Shown in pieces: positions 47,624 to 56,443 of a stretch of 64,000 nt of DNA (positions are counted from its first letter, which is position 1; each line of letters opens with the position of its first letter). The stretch spans positions 62,001-126,000 of the forward strand of contig NZ_JABWMJ010000001.1 of assembly GCF_013366375.1 (NCBI RefSeq), given 5' to 3'. Made by a program: the position numbers and the translations under genes. Under the pieces are notes generated by a model. That model was not told the origin of the DNA and did no database searches. It saw only the letters and a list, made by a program, of their open reading frames with translations. This stretch comes from Rhizobacter koreensis. GTDB taxonomy: Bacteria; Pseudomonadota; Gammaproteobacteria; Burkholderiales; Burkholderiaceae_C.

Positions 47624-48256
47624 TCAGCGCGACGCCGGCTTGTCGAAGCTGACCGGCGGCGGCGCCGAGATCTGCGCCTCGTTGGCGACCGTGAAGTTCG
47701 GCTTGGTCTTGTAGCCGAACACCATGGCCGTGAAGTTGGTCGGCACGCTGCGCACCTTGACGTTGTACGCGGCGACCGTCTGGACGTAGCGGTTGCGCGC
47801 GACCGTGATGCGGTTCTCGGTGCCTTCGAGCTGCACGCGCAGGTCCTGGAACGCCTGGTTGGCGCGCAGCTGCGGGTACTGCTCGGCGACGACCATCAGC
47901 CGGCTCAGCGCGCCGGTGAGCTGGCCCTGCGCCTCCTGGAAGCGCTGGAATGCCTGCGGGTCGTTGACCAGCTCGGGCGTGGCCTGGATGCTCGTCGCGC
48001 GCGAGCGCGCCTCGATCACGCGGGTCAGCGTCTCCTGCTCGAAGTTGGCCTCGCCCTTGACGGTGGCGACCAGGTTCGGGATCAGGTCGGCGCGCCGCTG
48101 GTACTGGTTCAGCACCTCCGACCACGCCGCCGTCACCTGCTCGTCGAGCGACTGGAACTCGTTGTAGCCGCAGCCGGGCAGCGCGACGAGGGCGGCGATC
48201 GCGATCGCCGCGCCCGACAGGCGCGCCGGAATCGATGCTGGACGTGGCTGGCGCAT
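47624..48256 (-). CDS. lemA: LemA family lipoprotein
   Basis: 210 aa. The N-terminal lipobox LVALPGC with Cys29 marks a lipoprotein; the LemA four-helix domain follows (AWSEVLNQYQRRADLIPNLV, ARSRATSIQATPELVNDPQA, LRANQAFQDLRVQLEGTENR). It ends SFDKPASR. AGGAGAG lies about 6 nt before the ATG. It is the first gene of the operon with two TPM proteins 30 bp downstream. The family's exact role is unknown; envelope maintenance is suspected. Confidence 0.93.
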   Translation of the reverse strand: MRQPRPASIPARLSGAAIAIAALVALPGCGYNEFQSLDEQVTAAWSEVLNQYQRRADLIPNLVATVKGEANFEQETLTRVIEARSRATSIQATPELVNDPQAFQRFQEAQGQLTGALSRLMVVAEQYPQLRANQAFQDLRVQLEGTENRITVARNRYVQTVAAYNVKVRSVPTNFTAMVFGYKTKPNFTVANEAQISAPPPVSFDKPASR

Positions 48257-48362
48257 GCGCTCGCTCTCCTGGTGCTCGGGCGGCGCAATGGTACCCGGCG
48301 CGCCACGGCGGGCGCTCGGCGCGCGCGTCGGACGCGGCCACGTCGGCGCGTCGGAGCGCCGC

Positions 48363-49781
48363 CTATCGGCTCATCGCGGCTCGCACGCTCGGCGGGTCGG
48401 GATCGCCCCGGCGCGCGAGCACCACCGGCGGCGGCACGAAGCGCGCCGCCTCGCCGGCGAGGCGGGCCCGCGCGGCGCGGCCGAGCGGGCGCATGCCGTG
48501 CGCGATGGCCGCGAGGCGGGTGGTCGGCGGCGCGGCGCCGCTCCAGCGCACGAGCTCGCGCTCCGGGTTGCGCAGCAGGCTCGCCAGCCACACCGCCTCC
48601 GCGGCGTCGAGCGCCGCCGCCGGGCGGCCGAAGTAGTGCCACGCCGCCGCCTCGGCGCCGCACTGGCGGTCGCCCCACGGCGCGATCGCGAGATAGAGCT
48701 CGAGGATGCGCGCCTTGCCGAGCGCGCGTTCCAGGTCGGAGGCGTGCAGCAGCTCCCGCAGCTTGCGCGCCATGGTGCGGTCGTCGCCGGTGTAGAGCAG
48801 CTTGGCGAGCTGCTGGGTGATCGTGCTGGCGCCGCGCCGGCGCTCGTCGGGCTCGGCGACGCCTGACCAGGCCGCGCTCATCTCGTCGAGGTCGTACCCG
48901 GGGTGCTCGTGGAAGCGCTGGTCCTCGGCGGCGAGCACCGCGCGCGCCACCCAGCTCGTCGGGCGCAGCGCACGCGCGGCCGGCCGACCGCAGGCCGGCG
49001 CCGGCGCGGCACCGAGCAGCGCCTCAGCGCCGAGCCCGGCGACGCCGAGACCTTCGAGGCGCGGCTCGATGGCGAAGCGGCCGCTGGGCAGCGCGACGCG
49101 GATCTCGACCCCGGCGCGGCCGGCGATGCGGGCGTGCCGCAGGTCGCCGAGCGCGTCGCCGAACGCGGCGACGACATCGGCCATCGGCACGTCGTGCGCA
49201 CGCAGTTCAAGGTCGGCACCCTGCCGGTCGAGGCGCAGGCGCCAGTCGAGCGGCACGCGGTCGACCCGCAGCGTGCCGTGCAGGTCGTCCTTGCCGCGGC
49301 GCTGCAGCGTGGCGACGACGCGGGCAACGCGGATCGGCCGCGCCGCGAGCACGCGCGAATCGATCACGCAGGGCGCGCAGGTGACGACCAGCGCGGTCGC
49401 TCCGGCGCTGCCCGGCGCGGCGTCGATCGCCAGCGTGCCGGCACGCATCGCGATGCGTCGGCCGGCGAGCACGCGCAGGCCGAGCGGATGCGTCGCGACG
49501 CGGATCAGTGCCGGGGCGCTGAGCGTCGCGCCCCAGCGTGCATTCCCGACACGCAGCGCCCACTCACCCGGCTGGGCACGCAGCAGCGCGAGCGCGGTCG
49601 CGCCGAGCAGCAGCGCGCCGGCAAGGAGCAGCAAGAGCGTCAGCACGGCGGCGCGGGCGAGCGTCGGCAGCCAGCGGCGCGGGCCGGCCGCTGGTGACGT
49701 CTCGGCGCCCGGGCCGGAGTCGACGGCCTGCGCCCGCGCCCGCTCAGGGTGGCGCCGCAGCGGGTCGCTCGACGCGCTCAC
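48363..49781 (-). CDS. GT51-type peptidoglycan glycosyltransferase-like protein (MtgA/PBP1-like)
   Basis: 472 aa. An N-terminal membrane anchor (AAVLTLLLLLAGALLLGATA) is followed by about 200 residues of unassigned periplasmic sequence with two Cys, then a GT51 domain with all four usual motifs: AAEDQRFHEHPGYD (first catalytic Glu), GASTITQQLAK, ARKLRELLHASD and KARILELYL. There is no transpeptidase domain. It is longer than MtgA (about 240 aa) and the extra segment is novel to me. The GTG start overlaps the exosortase stop (GTGA), so it is coupled to the exosortase. Confidence 0.88.
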   Translation of the reverse strand: MSASSDPLRRHPERARAQAVDSGPGAETSPAAGPRRWLPTLARAAVLTLLLLLAGALLLGATALALLRAQPGEWALRVGNARWGATLSAPALIRVATHPLGLRVLAGRRIAMRAGTLAIDAAPGSAGATALVVTCAPCVIDSRVLAARPIRVARVVATLQRRGKDDLHGTLRVDRVPLDWRLRLDRQGADLELRAHDVPMADVVAAFGDALGDLRHARIAGRAGVEIRVALPSGRFAIEPRLEGLGVAGLGAEALLGAAPAPACGRPAARALRPTSWVARAVLAAEDQRFHEHPGYDLDEMSAAWSGVAEPDERRRGASTITQQLAKLLYTGDDRTMARKLRELLHASDLERALGKARILELYLAIAPWGDRQCGAEAAAWHYFGRPAAALDAAEAVWLASLLRNPERELVRWSGAAPPTTRLAAIAHGMRPLGRAARARLAGEAARFVPPPVVLARRGDPDPPSVRAAMSR

Positions 49782-51382
49782 GGCTCGCTTCCCAGCGGGG
49801 TCGCGATCGTGACCGCCTGCCACGGCCCCGCCGAGCGGCCGAGACTGGCGGCCCAGAACCAGGCCGACGCGTCGGTGAAGGCGTCACCCGCCGCATCGAC
49901 GATGCGCTCGCAGACGCGCACGCGGCGCCCGTCGCGGGTCGCGACGAAGCAGCGCCAGAGGGCTCCGTCGGCGTCGCGCTCGAGGCGAGCGTCGGCGATC
50001 CGGTAGCCGAGGCCGCGGTAGCAGTCCGCCGCCGGGTGCAGCATGCGCGTCGGCGTCGCCACCTGGCGCCAGACCACGACGTCGCGCCCGTCGGTCAGGC
50101 GCTCGATGCGCCCCGGGAACTGCGCCGCGAAGCGCGCCTCGACCGCGCCGAGCGCGAGCGGGCGGAGCGGCCGCCCCTGCCACTCGCGCGGCGGCTCGAC
50201 CGGCGCCATGCGGGTGGCGGGCGCGCCGGTCGCCCGGGTCGGCAGGGCGACTGGCAGCAGTGCGCAGGCGGCGAGCAGCCCGGCAAGCGCGGGACGCCAG
50301 ACGCAGGATGTCCGCGACCCGGTTCGACCGGATCCCCTGCCGACGACTTCTGGAGCCCACGCCGCCGGCGCGCCGCGGGCCGCATCCGCTTGCCCCGACG
50401 CCCGCGCCGCAGCGCCACCCGCCGGAGCGCGAACGCCCCGGCGCACGATCGCGACCACCGCGGCGCACACCACGGCGAGCACCGCGACGCCGACCGCGTC
50501 GTGCAGCCACGCCGGTGCCGCCCGGCCGCTCGCCTCGACCGCGACCAGCACGCTGTTGCGGATCACGTTGCCCGCGAGGACCAGCGCGCCGACCGACGCC
50601 AGGCGGCGCACGAACGAGCGCTCGGTGAGGCGGCAGAGCCAGCCGACCGTGCAGGCGCAGAAGTAGCCGGTCCACACCATCTGCACGCCCGAGCAGGGCG
50701 CGTCGACGATGACGAGGCGACCGTCGACCCCCATCGCGGCGCCGCTGCGTTCGGCGGCGAAGCCCGCCGCGGCGAGCAGCCAGGTGCTGACCTCGGCGGT
50801 GACGATGCGGAGCGGAAAGCCCGCGTAGAACTGCAGCGACGAGATCAGCGGCAAGGCGAGCAGCGCGAGGCCGGCGAGCGGCAGCATCGGCTCGGCCGCC
50901 GGCGTGAACGCGCGCAGCGCCGCACCGAGCGCGAGCGCGCCGAGCAGCGCCGCGACGAGCGCCGGCAGGGCGAACCCGCCGGCGACGGTCGACGCGGCGG
51001 CGAGTGCCGTCGCGGCGCCGAGCCAGCCTCGCGAGGGCTCTCGGCGCAGGCGCGGTGCCAGCCGGACGACCGCGACCAGCAGCACGGCAAGCGCCGCGAC
51101 GCCGAGCGGGTCATCCGAACCGTCCGCGAGCCGCGCGGCGGCCCAGGTCCAGCGCGGCCAAAGGGCGAGCGCGAAGGCGGCAAGCCAGGCGAGCGGCGGC
51201 AGGCTGCCGAGCGACTCGGCGAGGCGTTCGCCAAGGGCAGGCGCCCGGAAGACGCCGCCGTCAGCGCGCGACCCCTCGCCGAGGCGACGCGTCGACACGC
51301 GAGCGGCCTCGGCGCCCGGCGGGCGGTCGCCCCGCGAGGCAACGGACCGGGCACCGGCGACCGATTCGATCACGGCGTTCAT
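49778..51382 (-). CDS. Exosortase fused to an EpsI-like (DUF3485) domain
   Basis: 534 aa. About eight membrane segments carry the exosortase triad: Cys230 (DAPCSGVQM), Arg275 (GNVIRNS) and His294 (WLHDAVG). After an Ala/Gly-rich linker and a further membrane segment (363-381), residues about 395-530 form an EpsI-like domain (HPAADCYRGLGYRI, RVRVCERIVD). In relatives exosortases cleave PEP-CTERM-type tails and EpsI is usually separate. The N-terminal ~60 residues are unassigned. It is encoded 11 bp after the VIT/vWA target gene and coupled to the GT51-like gene. Confidence 0.9.
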   Translation of the reverse strand: MNAVIESVAGARSVASRGDRPPGAEAARVSTRRLGEGSRADGGVFRAPALGERLAESLGSLPPLAWLAAFALALWPRWTWAAARLADGSDDPLGVAALAVLLVAVVRLAPRLRREPSRGWLGAATALAAASTVAGGFALPALVAALLGALALGAALRAFTPAAEPMLPLAGLALLALPLISSLQFYAGFPLRIVTAEVSTWLLAAAGFAAERSGAAMGVDGRLVIVDAPCSGVQMVWTGYFCACTVGWLCRLTERSFVRRLASVGALVLAGNVIRNSVLVAVEASGRAAPAWLHDAVGVAVLAVVCAAVVAIVRRGVRAPAGGAAARASGQADAARGAPAAWAPEVVGRGSGRTGSRTSCVWRPALAGLLAACALLPVALPTRATGAPATRMAPVEPPREWQGRPLRPLALGAVEARFAAQFPGRIERLTDGRDVVVWRQVATPTRMLHPAADCYRGLGYRIADARLERDADGALWRCFVATRDGRRVRVCERIVDAAGDAFTDASAWFWAASLGRSAGPWQAVTIATPLGSEP

Positions 51383-51392
51383 GGCGGCAGCC

Positions 51393-53456
51393 TCAGACGC
51401 CTTCGCGTCGATCGCGGCCCTGCCACACGGCGCCGCCGAGCACCACGCCCGCCACCGCTAGCGCCAGCCAGAACGCCGGCTCGGGCGTGCCGGGTACCTC
51501 GGCGCCGATCGCGAGTTCGCTGACGCCCTGCGGCAGCGGCGACGCCTGGTCGACCGTCGGCGCGAGCGCCGGGTTGGGGTTGCGGACGATGCGGTCGACC
51601 GCGATGAAGCTGGTGTAGGCGGTGAGCAGGTTGTACGAGAGCCCGAGGCGGGTGATCGCCGCCTTCTGGGCGTTGCCGCCGTCGAGCGCCTCCTGGTCGG
51701 CGAAAGCGCCGATGCGTTCGCGCGCCCAGAGATAGCGCAGCGCCGACGCATTCGCGCTCTCGCGACCGCGGGCGCTCGCCTCCGCATGGAAGGCGCCGGT
51801 CGCGGCACGCCCCTCGACCACCAGCTTGGCGCTCGCGACCTGGCTGGCGTCGCCGCGCCACTTGCCGAACACCACCACCGGGCGGCCGCCGAGCACGTCG
51901 GGCAGCTGCGCCGGCTCGACGTCGTAGGCGTCGAGGCCTTCCAAGCGCGCGCTCACCTGCGTCAGCAGCGGGCTGTCGATCATGCGGCGCAGGCGCTCGG
52001 CCTGTGCGGCGGCCGCGGCCGGCTTGGTGACGACGAACGCCTCGCCGCGCCCGGCGCGCGCCATGCCTTCGATGAGGTGCCGGTTGACGCTGCTGCCGAT
52101 GCCGAACGCGAACAGGTTCGCCTTGCCGAGGTTGGCGCGGATGAGCTGGAACGCCTCCGATTCGACCGTCACGTAGCCGTCGGTCACGACGACGATGCTG
52201 CGCGACACGTCGGCGGCCTTCGGCAGCGCGTAGACGCGCTTGAGCGCCGGCACCAGCTCCGTCCCGCCGGAACCCATCGTCTGGTTCAGCTCCAGGAGCG
52301 CGCGGTCGATGTTGGCGCGCGTCGCCGGTACCGACTGCGGCGCCAAGGCCCGCGCCGAGCCCGAGAACAGCAGCACGTTGAAGGTGTCGCTCGGGCGCAG
52401 CGAGCCGATCAGCTTGTCGAGCAGCACCTTGGCGGTATCGAGCGGGTAGCCGTGCATCGAGCCGGAGATGTCGACCACGAACACGTAGTCGCGCGGGCTG
52501 ATGGCGGTCGGCGCGACCGCTTTCGGCGGCTCGACCATCGCGAGGAAGAAGTTCTCGGTCTCGCCGCGGAACAGCAGCAGGCCGGTCTCGATGGCGTCGC
52601 CGGCGAGCCGCCAAGAGAGGATGAAGTCGCGGTCGTGGTGGATCGGCGCGCCCGGTGCAGCCGCCTTCAGCGCCGCGGTCGCGTGCTCGGTGTCGATGCC
52701 GCCGAGCTCGACCCGGTGGCTGCTCGAACGCAGATCCTTCACCGCGAGCGGCGTGTCGATCGCCACCTTGAGGTCGAACGCCATCGTGCTGGCGCTCGCG
52801 TCCTTCAGGTAGGGCGTTGCGACCCATTTCTCGCGCGCCGCGGCACCGGCGGGCGCGTTGTAGCGCGGGCCGACGACGGTCGGGAACACGAACTCGTAGC
52901 GCGCGTCCTGCGGCGTCAGGAGCTCGGTGTAGCGCAGTTCCACGGCCACGTCGTCGCCGGGCAGGATGTTGGCGACGTTCATCTCGAACACGTTGGGGCG
53001 CTGCTGCTCCAGCAGGGCGCTGGTCCTGCCTTCCTTCTTCGCCGTCTCGTAATCGATGCGCGCCTGCTGCTTCTCGCGGATCTGCGCGGTCAGCAGGCGA
53101 TCGCCGAGGCGCACGTTCATCGCGTACACCGCGGCCGCGGTCGAGCCCGGGAACACGTAGCGGGCCTCGATCGGGCGCTGACCCTCGTTGCGGTAGTGCT
53201 GGGTCACCGTGACGTCGGCGATCACGCCGGCGATCCGCACGTCGACGCGCGTCGATTTCAGCGGCAGGCGGTCGGTCGACGGGTCGCTGCTGTTGACCGC
53301 GAAGTACGGGCTCTCGGCCTTCGGCGCGTCGGCGTCGTAGGCCTGGGCCGGCGCCCAGGCGACGACCAGCGCGGCGGCGAGCAGCGCGACCACCACCAGC
53401 CAGGCGACGCGGCCGGCGTCGCTGAGAGGACGCACCTCCCGGATGAACGACAACAT
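51393..53456 (-). CDS. VIT/vWA domain protein with a PEP-CTERM-like sorting tail
   Basis: 687 aa. A signal-anchor (WLVVVALLAAALVVAWAPAQA) precedes a VIT domain (about 45-180; VRIAGVIADVTVTQHYRNEG, EARYVFPGS) and a vWA domain (about 322-500) with an intact MIDAS, DISGS at 329-333. The C-terminus is TPEP (657-660), a hydrophobic span (AFWLALAVAGVVLGGAVW) and a basic end (QGRDRREGV), the layout of an exosortase sorting signal. It resembles the marine-type sortase target proteins, but those end in LPxTG. It is the first gene of the operon, so it is the likely and perhaps only substrate of the adjacent exosortase. GAGGAG lies 9 nt before the ATG. Confidence 0.92.
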   Translation of the reverse strand: MLSFIREVRPLSDAGRVAWLVVVALLAAALVVAWAPAQAYDADAPKAESPYFAVNSSDPSTDRLPLKSTRVDVRIAGVIADVTVTQHYRNEGQRPIEARYVFPGSTAAAVYAMNVRLGDRLLTAQIREKQQARIDYETAKKEGRTSALLEQQRPNVFEMNVANILPGDDVAVELRYTELLTPQDARYEFVFPTVVGPRYNAPAGAAAREKWVATPYLKDASASTMAFDLKVAIDTPLAVKDLRSSSHRVELGGIDTEHATAALKAAAPGAPIHHDRDFILSWRLAGDAIETGLLLFRGETENFFLAMVEPPKAVAPTAISPRDYVFVVDISGSMHGYPLDTAKVLLDKLIGSLRPSDTFNVLLFSGSARALAPQSVPATRANIDRALLELNQTMGSGGTELVPALKRVYALPKAADVSRSIVVVTDGYVTVESEAFQLIRANLGKANLFAFGIGSSVNRHLIEGMARAGRGEAFVVTKPAAAAAQAERLRRMIDSPLLTQVSARLEGLDAYDVEPAQLPDVLGGRPVVVFGKWRGDASQVASAKLVVEGRAATGAFHAEASARGRESANASALRYLWARERIGAFADQEALDGGNAQKAAITRLGLSYNLLTAYTSFIAVDRIVRNPNPALAPTVDQASPLPQGVSELAIGAEVPGTPEPAFWLALAVAGVVLGGAVWQGRDRREGV

Positions 53457-53586
53457 GACGGTTCTCCTCGTTGAACGCCGCCCCTCGGCGGCACGGGGAG
53501 AACGATCGCGGCGTGCTGCGAAGCCATTTCGAAGGTCCGCATGCGCTTCGTGAAGGCCAGGTGAAGCGACGGTGAAGCCGCTGTCG

Positions 53587-53592
53587 CAGAAT
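53587..53592 (+). promoter_or_regulatory. Candidate leaderless -10 element deciding the amidohydrolase start
   Basis: CAGAAT lies 7 nt before ATG 53600. It overlaps the alternative ATG 53591, so that ATG is unlikely to be used. Confidence 0.35.
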
Positions 53593-53599
53593 GCGGCGC

Positions 53600-54472
53600 A
53601 TGCCTGCCGAACGCCCCGACCCCGCCGCGCTGCTGATCCACGGCCCTGCCGAACCGGTGGTGCCGCTGGTGCTCGACTCGCCGCACTCGGGCTGCGTGTT
53701 CCCGGTCGACTTCGGCTCGGTGCTCAGCGAGTTCGACCTGCGCGAGGACGAGGATGCATTCATCGACGAGCTCTACCGGCCCGCCAGCGAACGTGGCGTG
53801 CCGCTGATCGCGGCGCAGTTCCCGCGCACCTACGTCGACGCCAACCGGCATCGCGGCGACATCGACCTCGAGCTGATCGAGGGCGGCCGCTGGCCTTACG
53901 AGTACGTGCCGAGCGGCAAGGCCGCGCTCGGCAAGGCGCTGCTCTGGCGCACGCTCGACGACGGGCGGCCGATCTACGACCGCAAGCTCTCGGTGGACGA
54001 GGTGCAGCGCCGGATCGAGCGCTTTCACGCGCCGTACCACCAGGCGCTGATCGACCGCATCGAGGCGACGCATGCGCGCTTCGGCGCGAGCTGGCACATC
54101 AACTGTCACTCGATGAACGCGGTCGCCGGACCGCAGGGCGAGGGCGGCCAGGGCAGTTCGCGCGCCGACTTCGTGGTCGGCGACCGCGACGGCACGACCT
54201 GCGACGCCGGCTTCACCGAGCTCGTGCGCAGCATCCTCGCGGGCATGGGCTACGACGTGCGCGTCAACGACCCCTACAAGGGCGTTGAGCTGGTGCGCGC
54301 GTACTCCGATCCGGCGCGCGGGCGCATGAGCCTGCAGCTCGAGATCAACAAGCGGCTCTACATGGACGAGCGGGCACGCGCCAAGCACGCCGGCTTCGCC
54401 ACGCTCCAGAAGAACCTGATGACGCTGATCGACACCCTGGTCGACGAGCTCGGCCCGCGCGTGCGCCGCTGA
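53600..54472 (+). CDS. N-formylglutamate amidohydrolase family protein
   Basis: 290 aa. Family pattern: LVLDSPHSGCVFP (metal His), FPRTYVDANRHRGDID, WHINCHSMN (His-Ser), and NDPYKGVELVRAYSDP. In histidine degradation this enzyme hydrolyses N-formylglutamate to glutamate and formate, but no hut genes are here, so another N-acyl substrate is possible. ATG 53600 is preferred over ATG 53591 because of the promoter spacing. It is divergent from the VIT/vWA gene and upstream of an FAH-Bug gene pair. Confidence 0.92.
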   Translation: MPAERPDPAALLIHGPAEPVVPLVLDSPHSGCVFPVDFGSVLSEFDLREDEDAFIDELYRPASERGVPLIAAQFPRTYVDANRHRGDIDLELIEGGRWPYEYVPSGKAALGKALLWRTLDDGRPIYDRKLSVDEVQRRIERFHAPYHQALIDRIEATHARFGASWHINCHSMNAVAGPQGEGGQGSSRADFVVGDRDGTTCDAGFTELVRSILAGMGYDVRVNDPYKGVELVRAYSDPARGRMSLQLEINKRLYMDERARAKHAGFATLQKNLMTLIDTLVDELGPRVRR

Positions 54473-54567
54473 TCGGCTGAGGGTCCGCGCGAGGGCAAAC
54501 GCCAGCCACCCTCGAACGCGGCGCCGACTAGCATCGGCGCCCGATTCCGTGTTCCAGGAGAGCGCTC

Positions 54568-55425
54568 GTGCGCATCGCCACCTTCGAAATCAACGGCCGG
54601 CTGCAGGTCGGCACCGTCGCGGACGACGGCGCATCGGTCACGCCGCTCGCGTTGGCACCCGAAGACGCCGCACGCGGCGCGCTCGCGCTCATCGAGGCGG
54701 GCGGCGATCTGCCGGCCGCGGCCGGCGCGCCGATCGCATTGGCCGACGTGCGCCTCGTCGCGCCGATCCCCCGGCCCCGCCGCAACGTGTTCTGCGTCGG
54801 CCGCAACTACCACGCGCACGCCCGCGAGCTTTCGGGCTCGGTGTTCAAGAGCGCGGGCGACGAGCCGGCCTGGCCGATCGTCTTCACCAAGGTGCCCGAC
54901 TGCGTGGTCGGACCGCACGACGAGGTGCGGCTGCCGCTCGACGTGACCCGCGAGGTCGACTACGAGGCCGAGCTCGCGGTCGTCATCGGCCGCGGCGGCC
55001 GCAACATCGCGCGCGCGGACGCGATGGGCCACGTCTGGGGCTACACCATCGTCAACGATGTCACCGCGCGCGACGTGCAGATGCGCCACCAGCAGTGGGA
55101 CCTCGGCAAGTCGTTCGACACGTTCTGCCCGATGGGCCCGTGGATCGCGACCGCCGACAGCTTCGACGGCGCCCGCACCCGGGTGCGCTGCTGGGTCAAC
55201 GGCGAGCTGCGCCAGGACGCGTCGACCACCGACCTCATCTTCGACATTCCGACGCTGATCGAGACCTGCTCGCGCGGCATCACGCTCTACCCCGGCGACC
55301 TCATCGCGACCGGCACGCCCGCCGGCGTCGGCATGGGTTTCAAGCCGCCGAAGTTCCTGCAGCCGGGGGACGTGGTGCGGATCGAGATCGACGGCCTCGG
55401 CACCCTCGAGAATCGTTTCGTCTGA
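54568..55425 (+). CDS. Fumarylacetoacetate hydrolase family protein (catalytically complete)
   Basis: 285 aa, single FAH domain. Metal ligands are in place: Glu133 and Glu135 (VDYEAELAV) and Asp164 (VNDVTARD). The loop GTPAGVGMGF at 249-258 and KSFDTFCPMGPW are typical of acylpyruvate hydrolases and related C-C bond hydrolases. The exact substrate is unknown. AGGAGAG lies 9 nt before a GTG start. It is followed 30 bp later by a Bug receptor, which may bring in a carboxylic acid that feeds it. Confidence 0.94.
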   Translation: MRIATFEINGRLQVGTVADDGASVTPLALAPEDAARGALALIEAGGDLPAAAGAPIALADVRLVAPIPRPRRNVFCVGRNYHAHARELSGSVFKSAGDEPAWPIVFTKVPDCVVGPHDEVRLPLDVTREVDYEAELAVVIGRGGRNIARADAMGHVWGYTIVNDVTARDVQMRHQQWDLGKSFDTFCPMGPWIATADSFDGARTRVRCWVNGELRQDASTTDLIFDIPTLIETCSRGITLYPGDLIATGTPAGVGMGFKPPKFLQPGDVVRIEIDGLGTLENRFV

Positions 55426-55455
55426 CCACGGTCGAACCGTACGCAGGAGACCCGC

Positions 55456-56430
55456 ATGCACCGCCGCGCCGCCGCGCTGACCTTCGCCTCGCTCGCCGCG
55501 CTGCTCGCGGCGCCCACCTTTGCGCAGTCGAGCTATCCCGACCACCCGATCACGATGATCGTGCCGTTCCCGCCGGGCGGCGTCGCCGACACCGTGGCGC
55601 GGCCGGTCGCGGAGGCGCTCTCGCGCGAGCTCAAGCAGACCGTCATCGTCGAGAACCGCGCCGGCGCGGGCGGCGCGCTCGGCATCGGCGTCGCGGCGCG
55701 GGCGCCGGCCGACGGCTACACGGTGCTGCTCAGCCTCTCGTCGATCTCGATCCTCCCCGAGGCCGACAAGATCCTGGGCAGGAAGCCCGCCTTCGAGCTG
55801 AAGCAGTTCCGCCCGATCGCGCGCTTCACCGCCGACCCGACGGTGCTCGTGGTGCGTGCCGACGCGCCGTGGAAGACGTTCGCCGAGTTCGTCGCCGACG
55901 CCAAGAAGAAGCCCGGCACCTACAACTACGGCAGCTCGGGCAACTACGGCACCATGCACGTGCCGATGGAGATGCTCAAGGCGTCGGCGGGCTTTCGCAT
56001 GACGCACATCCCGTACACCGGCGCCGGCCCGGCGATCGTCGCGTTGCTCGCCGGGCAGGTCGACGCGATCGCGAGCGGCCCGTCCACGGTTGCGCAGCAG
56101 ATCCAGGCCGGCAAGCTGCGCGCGCTCGCGCACTGGGGCGACCACCCGCTGGCGTCGCTGCCCGAGGTGCCCAGCCTCAAGCAGCTCGGCCACCCGGTGC
56201 GCTTCGCGCAATGGTCTGCCCTTTTCGTTCCGGCAGGCACGCCCGAGGACGTGATCAGGAAGCTGCGCGCGGCATCGGCCAAGGTCGCGGCCGATCCGAC
56301 CGTGCGCCAGGTCATCGGCAAGGCGGGCAGCCCGATCGAGTACCTGGACGCGCCCGAGTTCCAGACCTACTGGGACGCCGACGCCGCCGAGATGACGAAG
56401 GCGGTGCGCACGGTCGGCAAGGTCGAGTAG
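55456..56430 (+). CDS. Bug-type tripartite tricarboxylate transporter receptor (1)
   Basis: 324 aa. A signal peptide (RAAALTFASLAALLAAPTFAQ; first 20 residues) precedes the Bug fold: YPDHPITMIVPFPPGGVAD, VIVENRAGAGGALGIG, YGSSGNYGTMHVPMEML and LFVPAGTPEDVI. Such periplasmic receptors bind small carboxylates or aromatic acids. No TctA/TctB membrane partner is in the window, as is common for Bug genes. It is the second gene of an FAH-Bug pair. Confidence 0.93.
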   Translation: MHRRAAALTFASLAALLAAPTFAQSSYPDHPITMIVPFPPGGVADTVARPVAEALSRELKQTVIVENRAGAGGALGIGVAARAPADGYTVLLSLSSISILPEADKILGRKPAFELKQFRPIARFTADPTVLVVRADAPWKTFAEFVADAKKKPGTYNYGSSGNYGTMHVPMEMLKASAGFRMTHIPYTGAGPAIVALLAGQVDAIASGPSTVAQQIQAGKLRALAHWGDHPLASLPEVPSLKQLGHPVRFAQWSALFVPAGTPEDVIRKLRAASAKVAADPTVRQVIGKAGSPIEYLDAPEFQTYWDADAAEMTKAVRTVGKVE

Positions 56431-56443
56431 CGCTCCGGGCGTC

